Positions 26,256 to 33,054 of a stretch of 64,000 bases of DNA are shown piece by piece. The position numbers were made by a program, and so were the translations under genes. Origin of the DNA: Phaeovulum sp. (GTDB lineage Bacteria; Pseudomonadota; Alphaproteobacteria; Rhodobacterales; Rhodobacteraceae); assembly GCF_030684035.1 (NCBI RefSeq), contig NZ_JAUXPI010000062.1, positions 1 through 64,000 of the forward strand, in the 5' to 3' direction. Every line of letters begins with the position of its first letter. Positions within the stretch are counted from its first letter, which is position 1. The notes below the pieces were generated by a model. The model was not told the origin of the DNA and did no database searches. It saw only the letters and a program-made list of their open reading frames with translations.

Positions 26256-27523
26256 GGCTGGGCCTTTCCAGCGGTTGTGGGGCGTGCGCCGGAGCCGATG
26301 TCGCGCAGGAGGTTCTCGGCAATCGGCCCCGAGCGGCGGGTAGCGGCCTCGCGGGCAAGGTGCCGGTTGACGATGTCCCAGTCGAGATCGAGAAAGGTGA
26401 GGTTTTTCAGCTCGTCAGCCACGGCCAGCCGCAGCACGCGCAAGAGCGAGTCCTGCGTGATCGGCCTGCCGCCAAGACCCGCGACCACGGTGTAGCCACG
26501 CACATGAATGCGCACCATCGCCAGCCGCACGTCGGTTGAAACGATGCCGCCAAGCCCGACCGCGAAGCTTTTTTCCAGCACCACCACCCGCGCCGTGCGC
26601 GCCAGTGCCGCGCGCACCGCCGCCATCGGGAACGGCCGGAAGCAGCGGATCGAGAGCACGCCGATCTTCACCCCCTCGGCGCGCATCGTGTCGATGGTTT
26701 CCTCCAGCGTGCCCACCACCGAGCCGAGTGCGACCACGATGGTTTCGGCATCCTCGATGCGGTAGCCGCGCACCAGCCCGCCGGCATCGCGGCCGAACGC
26801 CTCCTTGAATTCGGCGGCTATCTCGGGAATGCGGTCAAGCGCCATGGTCTGCTTGGCATGGGCGAGGTAGCGCACTTCCATGAACGCTTCCGGCCCCACC
26901 ATCGCGCCAATCGAGACCGGCTCGGCGGGGTCAAGCACCTGGCGCGGTTCATAGGGCGGCAAAAACGCATCGACCTGCGCCTGATCGGGCATATCGACCT
27001 GCTCATAAGCGTGGGTCAGGATGAAGCCATCCATGCACACCATCACCGGCATCGACATCTCCTCGGCCAGCTTGAAGGCCTGGATGTGCAGATCCAGCGC
27101 CTCCTGATTGCTTTCGGCAAAAAGCTGGATCCAGCCGCAATCGCGCTGGCTCATCGAATCACTGTGGTCGTTCCAGATGTTGATCGGCGCGCCGATGGCC
27201 CGGTTCGCCACCGTCATCACGATCGGCAGGCCAAGGCCCGAGGCGTTGTAAACCGCCTCGACCATGAACAGAAGGCCCTGGCTTGCGGTCGCGGTATAGG
27301 TGCGCGCGCCCGCGGCCGAGGAACCGATTGCCACGCTCATCGCGGCAAATTCGCTTTCGACATTGAGAAACTCGCAAGGGGCAAGATCGCCCGCCTTCAC
27401 CAGTGCCCCCAGCCCTTCGACGATATGCGTCTGCGGCGAGATCGGATAGGCGCAGATCACCTCGGGGCGGCACAGCGCCACCGCTTCGGCTACCGCTTGC
27501 GAGCCTTCGGTTTGCTTGATCAT
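26252..27523 (-). CDS. 2-oxoacid:acceptor oxidoreductase, alpha subunit (PorA-like)
   Basis: The 423-aa protein has the pyrimidine-binding core of the family: AYPISPQTHIVEGL, NVESEFAAMSVAIGSSAAGART, TATASQGLLFMVEA and NDHSDSM. A C-terminal domain runs from EDAETIVVALGSVVGTL to the segment GLGGIVSTDVR. The alpha/beta/gamma/FAD set in one operon resembles PorABG-type and phenylglyoxylate dehydrogenase (PadG-like) systems. It overlaps gamma and beta by ATGA. These enzymes are usually oxygen-sensitive, so they may serve micro-oxic or anaerobic growth. Confidence 0.9.
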   Translation of the reverse strand: MIKQTEGSQAVAEAVALCRPEVICAYPISPQTHIVEGLGALVKAGDLAPCEFLNVESEFAAMSVAIGSSAAGARTYTATASQGLLFMVEAVYNASGLGLPIVMTVANRAIGAPINIWNDHSDSMSQRDCGWIQLFAESNQEALDLHIQAFKLAEEMSMPVMVCMDGFILTHAYEQVDMPDQAQVDAFLPPYEPRQVLDPAEPVSIGAMVGPEAFMEVRYLAHAKQTMALDRIPEIAAEFKEAFGRDAGGLVRGYRIEDAETIVVALGSVVGTLEETIDTMRAEGVKIGVLSIRCFRPFPMAAVRAALARTARVVVLEKSFAVGLGGIVSTDVRLAMVRIHVRGYTVVAGLGGRPITQDSLLRVLRLAVADELKNLTFLDLDWDIVNRHLAREAATRRSGPIAENLLRDIGSGARPTTAGKAQP

Positions 27524-28113
27524 GCCCCCGCCTCCTTGGCTGCCGCCAGCAGCGCATGGGCCTCGGTTGCGGCGGCGATGTTGCGCGCCGCCACCTCGCC
27601 CTTGAACTTGTGGCCGATGGCATGCACCACCGCTTCCAGCGAAATCATCCCCGTCATCGCCGCAAAGCCGCCCAGCAGCACCGCATTCGGCAGCGGTCGG
27701 TGCAGGTGCTTCATTGCGATCTCGGTGGCGGGCAGCGTGACCAGATGCCCAGCAGGCAGCCGCGCCGCCATTTCGCCCAGGCCCATCTCTTCGGCGCTCT
27801 TGCGGCTGTTGATCAGCACATGGCCATCCGGCTTCAGCCCCAAAAACACGTCGATCTGTTGCAAGAGATGCGCATCTTGCACGATCAGCACATCCGGCGC
27901 GAGGATCGGCTCGCGCAGCCTGATCGGCTTGTCGTCGATACGGCAGAAGGCCACCACCGGCGCGCCGGTGCGCTCGGAGCCGAACGAGGGGAAGGCCTGC
28001 GCATAGCGGCCCTGCTCGAACGCCGCGATCGAGAGCATTTCGGCGGCCGTAACCACCCCCTGCCCGCCGCGGCCATGAATGCGAATCTGTAGAATGGGAC
28101 TGTCCCCCGTCAT
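27520..28113 (-). CDS. 2-oxoacid:acceptor oxidoreductase, gamma subunit
   Basis: This 197-aa subunit starts with IRIHGRGGQGVVTAAEMLSIAA, followed by SFGSERTGAPV, the standard gamma-domain blocks that bind CoA. It is the first gene of the four-gene operon and overlaps alpha by ATGA. The start is uncertain: ATGs at 28113, 28125 and 28176 are all open and none has a clear ribosome binding site. I prefer 28113 because homologous sequence begins right after it. Confidence 0.88.
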   Translation of the reverse strand: MTGDSPILQIRIHGRGGQGVVTAAEMLSIAAFEQGRYAQAFPSFGSERTGAPVVAFCRIDDKPIRLREPILAPDVLIVQDAHLLQQIDVFLGLKPDGHVLINSRKSAEEMGLGEMAARLPAGHLVTLPATEIAMKHLHRPLPNAVLLGGFAAMTGMISLEAVVHAIGHKFKGEVAARNIAAATEAHALLAAAKEAGA

Positions 28114-28535
28114 GTTAGCGCCCATCAGCGCGCGCCCGAGAGAGATTGCGCAGGATGGTTTTCGGCACCTTGACATGGATCATTTGGCATCCATTCGGTC
28201 GCCGGCGCATCATTTTGCTTGCCTGCCCGGCCCCACCCGCCACGCCGCCCACAGCAACGCACGCACATCGCCAGCCCGTGGCCCGCAGCCCCAGATCGGA
28301 CGGCGTGGCAGCACGACTCAGCGCCCGCGAATCCCCGATCAGCGGATGCGCACCGAGCAACGGTCCTCGTCACCACTGCCCGGAAGCTATTGCTGCCGCA
28401 AATGATCCCGGCATGCGACCAGGCCGGAACGCCGCGCCACTTCCATTCCTCCACAACCTCGAAGGCGGCCTCGCAGATCGTCGCGGCGCACGGCAGGTGG
28501 GCGACCAGAACCGCGCCGATGATCTTGGGGGAAAC
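28114..28535. other. Intergenic stretch, promoter region of the oxidoreductase operon
   Basis: About 420 bases between the gamma subunit and tRNA-Arg hold no frame with convincing coding character on either strand. The overlapping plus-strand frames are short and carry tRNA complement in their tails. The minus-strand promoter for the 2-oxoacid oxidoreductase operon should lie here, but I see no clear -35/-10 pair. Confidence 0.5.
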
Positions 28536-28612
28536 TGGTGCACCCGGCGCGATTCGAACGCGCGGCCTCTGCCTTCGGAGGGCAGCACTCTATCCAGCTG
28601 AGCTACGGGTGC
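28536..28612 (-). tRNA. tRNA-Arg (CCG anticodon)
   Basis: Folded on the minus strand, the acceptor GCACCCG pairs with CGGGTGC. The D-arm is GCTC/GAGT. The anticodon stem CTGCC/GGCAG holds loop CTCCGAA, anticodon CCG (reads CGG). The variable loop is AGGCC, the T-arm GCGCG/CGCGC with loop TTCGAAT, the discriminator A, and the CCA is encoded at 28536-28538. The total is 77 nt, fully canonical. Confidence 0.96.
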
Positions 28613-28681
28613 CTCGGCGCTGCTATAGCCAAATCACGCGCCGCCTGCAACACGGCACCGTGCGAAAACGCTGGCGGCGGT

Positions 28682-28915
28682 TCAGCCTTTTGCGACCCTG
28701 CCGGCGCTGCCGCCCTGCCGCCGGGTCAGTCGCGGTGCGCGGGCGGGCAGATCGGCCAGCACCGCGCGCCGCGCGTCGGGCGAAAGCTGCGACCACGAGG
28801 CAATCTCGGCAAGGCTGCGCAGGCAGCCGATGCAAAGCCCCTCGGTCGGATGCATCACGCAGGTTTTCACGCAGGGGCTCTGCGGTTCGTCGCGGGCCCA
28901 GACATCATCGCTCAT
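28682..28915 (-). CDS. DUF1289 family protein
   Basis: This 77-aa protein has the DUF1289 cysteine pattern SPCVKTCVMHPTEGLCIGCLRSLAEIASW, four cysteines suited to bind iron-sulfur or zinc. The function is not established. It overlaps ruvX by ATGA and ends the ccmI-ruvX-DUF1289 operon, 70 bp before tRNA-Arg. A basic tail (RLTRRQGGSAGRVAKG) follows the domain. Confidence 0.88.
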   Translation of the reverse strand: MSDDVWARDEPQSPCVKTCVMHPTEGLCIGCLRSLAEIASWSQLSPDARRAVLADLPARAPRLTRRQGGSAGRVAKG

Positions 28916-29388
28916 GCCGCACCTGCGATATTGCGCAGCCGGTCAAGCGCGCCTTGCAGGATGTAGCCCGCGGCAACATGGTCGATCACCTCGGCGCGGC
29001 GCTTGCGCGAGGTGTCGGCCTCCAGCAGCGCGCGCTCGGCGGCAACGGTCGAAAGCCGCTCGTCCCAATAGCCGATCGGCAGATCGGTCAACCGAGAAAG
29101 GTTGCGCGCAAAGGCGCGGGTCGATTGGCAGCGCGGGCCTTCGCTTCCGTCCATGTTCAGCGGCAGGCCGAGGATGATGCCCTTCAACTCGCGCTCGGCC
29201 ACCAGCCGCAGCAAGGCCGCCGCATCAAGGGTAAACTTCTCGCGCCGGATCGTGGTCAGCGGCGAGGCAACCTGACGCAGCCCGTCGGAAACCGCGAAAC
29301 CGATGGTCTTGGTGCCGAGGTCCAACCCCGCCAGCCCGCCCGCGCGCGGCAGGGCGGCGGCGAAATCGGCCAGCGTTTCGCAGATCAT
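28912..29388 (-). CDS. ruvX: Putative pre-16S rRNA nuclease / Holliday junction resolvase RuvX (YqgF)
   Basis: This 158-aa RNase H-fold protein has GLDLGTKTIGFAVSD (first catalytic Asp), GIILGLPLNMDGSEGPR (Glu/Asp region) and DERLSTVAAERALLEAD, the three YqgF motifs. YqgF proteins mature the 5' end of 16S rRNA and were named as putative resolvases. The length is normal. Both ends overlap neighbours by ATGA. Confidence 0.94.
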   Translation of the reverse strand: MICETLADFAAALPRAGGLAGLDLGTKTIGFAVSDGLRQVASPLTTIRREKFTLDAAALLRLVAERELKGIILGLPLNMDGSEGPRCQSTRAFARNLSRLTDLPIGYWDERLSTVAAERALLEADTSRKRRAEVIDHVAAGYILQGALDRLRNIAGAA

Positions 29389-30902
29389 TCGGCAACCCCG
29401 GCGGCCACGGCGGCGGCGCGGATGGCGGCCAGATCATCGGGCTTGTCGCCATAGGCGGCCCCGGCCAGAGCCCACTTCGCCCGCGCCTCTTCGGTGCGGC
29501 CCAGCGTTCCCAGCGCGCGGATCAATTGCGCCCATTCGGCGGCCGAGCCGCCCTGGGCGTCCAGCCGCTCGGAAAGCCGCCCCACCATGGCGTCGATGAA
29601 ACCTGCCTGCTCGTCGGGCGAAAGCGAAGCCGCGTTGGCAATGTCGCCCGCTGTCGGTCCCCGAGGTGCCGCAACGCCCCCCGGCAAGCCTGCTCCTGCC
29701 GCCGCATCGGAAACCAGCGCCAGATCGGCGGGCCGGTCGGCAAAGACCCGTTGCGCTTCTTCCCAGATCGCTGCCGCGCGCGCGCTGTCGCCCAAAAGCC
29801 CCTGCGCCGCGATCAGCCGCGCCCATTCGTCGGCGGTGCCGCCGCTTGCCGCCATCTGCGCCATCAGCGCCTCGGTCGGCCCGCGCAACAGCGCCACCCG
29901 CGCATCGGGTGCCAGCGCCGCCGCCGCCGCAAGCATCTCGGCGCTCGGGCCAGCCATGACCGGGTCGGGAGCCACATAGCCGGTCTCGCCCGCAAGCCAG
30001 GCGAGGTCGTTGATGGAGCGGCGGATCGGCGCGATCCAGGGTGCCGTCTCGGGGCCGCGCGCCAAGAGCGCCGACCAGATCACGAAGGTCCGGTCGGGGC
30101 GGTCAAGCTGCGCCATCATCAGCCCCATGTAATAAAGCGCGATGCCGTTGCCCGGGTCATTCGCCAAGATGTCGCCCAGCAATTCCTCGATCTCGGGGGT
30201 TATGGTGCCGGCGGCCGCGCCGATCATCATCTCTGCCAGGGCCACATGGTCCTCGACCGTCGCCGTCTCGCCCTTGAGCGCGATCAGGCGGCGCTGCAAG
30301 GTCCAGGCTTCGTGGTAATTGCCCAGCAACGCCTCGTTGCGCGCCAGCAGTTCCAGGCCGACCGGATCATCGGGGCGCTCCTGCACGGCGGCGCGCAACC
30401 GCTCCATCAATGCCACGAACTGCGCATCGGGCGCGGGTGCCGCGCCGTGCCGCGCGGCTGCCGCCGCTTCGGCTTCCGCCTGCGAGGGGCGCGAGTCATA
30501 GGCCAGTTCGGCAGCCTCGAGCCGCGCCTTCAGCGGCAGGTCCGGGTAGCCCGGCGCACCAAAGCTCTGATATACCCCGAACGCTGCCGCCAGCACCACG
30601 ACTACCGCAACCGCGCCGCCAAGGGTCGCCGCAATCGGCGCGCTGCCTGCCGTAACGCTGCCCCGCGCCGCACGGTCCGCCTCCAGCAACCGCCGCGAAA
30701 TCTCCAGCCGCAGCCGCTCGGCCTCATCGGTGCCTATCACGCCCCGCGCCAGTTCGGCCTCAACCCCGCGCAACTGATCGCGGTAAACGCCAAGGTCCTG
30801 CGCCGCACCCGTCTGCGATGCCGCGCCACCACGCCAGAGCGCCAGCAGCATGAGCAGCGCGATAGCGGCCACCAGCGTGGCAGTCAGAATCCAGAACAGC
30901 AT
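29385..30902 (-). CDS. ccmI: Cytochrome c biogenesis protein CcmI
   Basis: The 505-aa inner-membrane protein has two N-terminal helices (about 2-22 and 92-112) flanking a cytoplasmic loop with YRDQLRGVEAELARGVIGTDEAERLRLEISRRLL, the CcmI hallmark. The long periplasmic part carries TPR-like repeats (GNGIALYYMGLMMAQLDRPD and repeated WARLIAAQGLLGD / WAQLIRALGTLGR units). CcmI chaperones apocytochrome c to the haem ligation complex. I chose the ATG at 30902 (AAGGA upstream) over 30929. The two C-terminal repeats of about 100 residues look like internal duplications. Confidence 0.9.
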   Translation of the reverse strand: MLFWILTATLVAAIALLMLLALWRGGAASQTGAAQDLGVYRDQLRGVEAELARGVIGTDEAERLRLEISRRLLEADRAARGSVTAGSAPIAATLGGAVAVVVVLAAAFGVYQSFGAPGYPDLPLKARLEAAELAYDSRPSQAEAEAAAAARHGAAPAPDAQFVALMERLRAAVQERPDDPVGLELLARNEALLGNYHEAWTLQRRLIALKGETATVEDHVALAEMMIGAAAGTITPEIEELLGDILANDPGNGIALYYMGLMMAQLDRPDRTFVIWSALLARGPETAPWIAPIRRSINDLAWLAGETGYVAPDPVMAGPSAEMLAAAAALAPDARVALLRGPTEALMAQMAASGGTADEWARLIAAQGLLGDSARAAAIWEEAQRVFADRPADLALVSDAAAGAGLPGGVAAPRGPTAGDIANAASLSPDEQAGFIDAMVGRLSERLDAQGGSAAEWAQLIRALGTLGRTEEARAKWALAGAAYGDKPDDLAAIRAAAVAAGVAE

Positions 30903-31121
30903 CAGGTGGTCCTTTCGGTTGGGCACCATTTAGGGCGAGATCGCGGCAAGCAAAACCCCCCAGCCGCGCCCGGGCACCATGCCGCAGCCGCGATGTCGCA
31001 TTTTTCCCCATTATGCCGCTTGAGCGCGGCTTGCGCTGGCTGAATCGGTCCATCAGATTCGCAACGACCGGGTGCCGGGCGAGAATCGCCTTGGTCCCCA
31101 TGGGCCACGGGAGTACGCGGC

Positions 31122-32369
31122 ATGAGACGCTATTCGGTTTTCGCCGTGGCCCGCGAGGCACTGCGTTTTCATGCGGGCTGGGGCCGCGCCTGGGCCGCGC
31201 CGGAACCGAAACGGAAATACGACGTGATCGTGGTCGGCGCGGGTGGCCACGGGCTTGCCACCGCCTATTACCTCGGCCGCAACTTCGGCATCCGCAATGT
31301 CGCGGTGCTTGAAAAGGGCTGGCTCGGCGGCGGCAACACCGGGCGCAACACCACCATCATCCGCTCGAACTACCTGCAAGACCCCTCGGCGGCGATCTAC
31401 GAAAAGGCCCGCTCGCTTTTTGAAACCCTGAGCCAGGAGCTGAACTACAACGTCATGTTCAGCCCGCGCGGGCTTTTGATGCTGGCGCAGACCGAACATG
31501 AGGCGCGCGGCTACAAACGCACCGTGCATGCCAACGCGCTGCAAGGCGTGCAAACCGAATACATCGATGCCGCCCGCGTCAAGGCACTGGTGCCGATCAT
31601 CAATATCGAAGGCCCTCGCTACCCGGTCCTGGGCGCGCTCTATCAGGCTCGCGGCGGCACCGCGCGCCACGATGCCGTGGCCTGGGCCTATGCCCGCGCC
31701 TGTTCCGACATGGGCATGGACATCATCCAGAACTGCGAAGTCACCGGCGTGCGCTCGGCTGGCGGCAAGGTGCAGGGGGTTGATACCTCGCGCGGTTCCA
31801 TCGATTGCGACAAGCTCGCCATCGTGGTGGCGGGCAATTCCTCGGTGCTGGCCGAAATGGCGGGCTTCCGGCTGCCGATCGAAAGCCTCGCGCTGCAAGC
31901 CCTGGTGTCGGAACCGATCAAGCCGGCGATCGACGTGGTGGTGATGGCCAACACCGTGCACGGCTACATGAGCCAAAGCGACAAGGGCGAGTTGGTGATC
32001 GGCGGCGGCACCGACGGCTTCAACAACTACACCCAGCGCGGATCGTGGCACCATGTCGAGGAAACCGTGCGGGCACTGGTGGAAACCTTCCCGATCATCT
32101 CGCGCCTCAAGATGATGCGAAGCTGGGGCGGCATTGTGGACATGACCGGCGACCGCTCGCCGATTCTCTCGGCCACCCCCTTGGGCAACTGCTTCGTCAA
32201 CTGTGGGTGGGGCACCGGCGGCTTCAAGTCGATCCCCGGTTCCGGCTGGGCAATGGCGGAACTCATTGCCAAGGGCGCGCCCGGCCCGCTGGCCGCCGAA
32301 TTCGGCCTCAACCGCTTCCGCGAGGGGCGGTTCATTGATGAGAGCGTGGCGGCGGGGGTGGCGCATTGA
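31122..32369 (+). CDS. soxB: Sarcosine oxidase beta subunit
   Basis: This 415-aa flavoprotein has VIVVGAGGHGLATAYYLGR for FAD, then WLGGGNTGRNTTIIRSNYL. GGTARHDAVAWAYARA includes the His that covalently holds FMN in heterotetrameric sarcosine oxidases. The C-terminal GWGTGGFKSIPGSG is also typical. It oxidises sarcosine to glycine, passing formaldehyde equivalents to folate on the alpha subunit. It is the first gene of soxB-x-soxD-soxA-soxG. The region upstream, shared with divergent ccmI, contains GAATC-N9-GATTC at 31042-31060, a possible operator. Confidence 0.95.
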   Translation: MRRYSVFAVAREALRFHAGWGRAWAAPEPKRKYDVIVVGAGGHGLATAYYLGRNFGIRNVAVLEKGWLGGGNTGRNTTIIRSNYLQDPSAAIYEKARSLFETLSQELNYNVMFSPRGLLMLAQTEHEARGYKRTVHANALQGVQTEYIDAARVKALVPIINIEGPRYPVLGALYQARGGTARHDAVAWAYARACSDMGMDIIQNCEVTGVRSAGGKVQGVDTSRGSIDCDKLAIVVAGNSSVLAEMAGFRLPIESLALQALVSEPIKPAIDVVVMANTVHGYMSQSDKGELVIGGGTDGFNNYTQRGSWHHVEETVRALVETFPIISRLKMMRSWGGIVDMTGDRSPILSATPLGNCFVNCGWGTGGFKSIPGSGWAMAELIAKGAPGPLAAEFGLNRFREGRFIDESVAAGVAH

Positions 32370-32380
32370 CCCGCATGGCG

Positions 32381-32432
32381 CTTCTTCTTTGCGCAAATAC
32401 CCCGGGGGTCCAGGGGCAGCGCCCTCGGCCTT
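32381..32432. repeat. REP-like GC-rich palindromic repeat, copy 2
   Basis: It shares the CTTCTTCTT tract, CAAATACCCCGGGGGTCC and GGGGCAGCGCCC with copy 1 at 22107-22158; the last C/G-run is shorter. It lies 12 bp after the soxB stop, in the same direction as transcription, within the sox operon. A hairpin here could protect the soxB message or reduce read-through to the next genes. Confidence 0.75.
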
Positions 32433-32496
32433 GCGGGAACCAAATCCGGCCTTCGCGTGTTGTGCTGTCGTACACAACAGCAGCGGAGAGCGCATC

Positions 32497-32655
32497 ATGG
32501 CATTCGACACTTCCAACAAGACGGCAACCGGCTTCATCCTCGGTGCCATCGCCGTGGTTTTGGGCGGCGTGGTCTGGTATCTCGTCACCGACGGCGATCT
32601 CTTTGGCCGCAACGAGGCGACCATCACCATTCAGGTGCCCGACGTGCTTCGCTAG
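32497..32655 (+). CDS. Small single-helix membrane protein in the sox operon
   Basis: This 52-aa product has a 20-residue hydrophobic segment (GFILGAIAVVLGGVVWYLVT, about 12-31) and a short acidic tail ending VPDVLR. The ATG at 32497 has GGAGAG 7 nt upstream, so translation is likely. It lies between soxB and soxD in an otherwise uninterrupted operon. The function is unknown; a membrane role alongside methylated-glycine catabolism is only an inference. Confidence 0.7.
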   Translation: MAFDTSNKTATGFILGAIAVVLGGVVWYLVTDGDLFGRNEATITIQVPDVLR

Positions 32656-32730
32656 CACCCGCCGCGCCGTAGCAATCCCGCCAGCCGGGGGCCTTGCCGC
32701 CCTCGGCCTTGGCATGTCCGGAGCCATTCC

Positions 32731-33054
32731 ATGCTGACCCTCACCTGCCCCTGTTGCGGCGTGGCTGCCGAGGAAACCGAACTCGCCCCCGGCGGCGAGG
32801 CGCATCTGAAACGTTTCGGCCCCGGCGCATCCGACGAAGATTTCGAAGGCTACCTCTTCGCCCGCAAGAACCCCAAAGGCGTTCACTTCGAACGCTGGCG
32901 CCACGCCATGGGCTGCGGCAAGTGGTTTCTCGCGGCGCGCTGCACCGCCACGCTTGAGGTGTTCGGCACCTACAAGGCGCAATCGCCGGAACCACCGCCC
33001 GAAATCATCGCCGCGATCAAGGCCAGACGCCCCGACTGGAAGGGTTATTCATGA
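32731..33054 (+). CDS. soxD: Sarcosine oxidase delta subunit
   Basis: This 107-aa zinc-binding subunit opens MLTLTCPCCG, with further ligands in WRHAMGCGKWF and RCTATLEV. FEGYLFARKNPKGVHFERW is a conserved SoxD block. Delta is structural in the heterotetramer. The gene overlaps soxA by ATGA. Confidence 0.94.
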   Translation: MLTLTCPCCGVAAEETELAPGGEAHLKRFGPGASDEDFEGYLFARKNPKGVHFERWRHAMGCGKWFLAARCTATLEVFGTYKAQSPEPPPEIIAAIKARRPDWKGYS

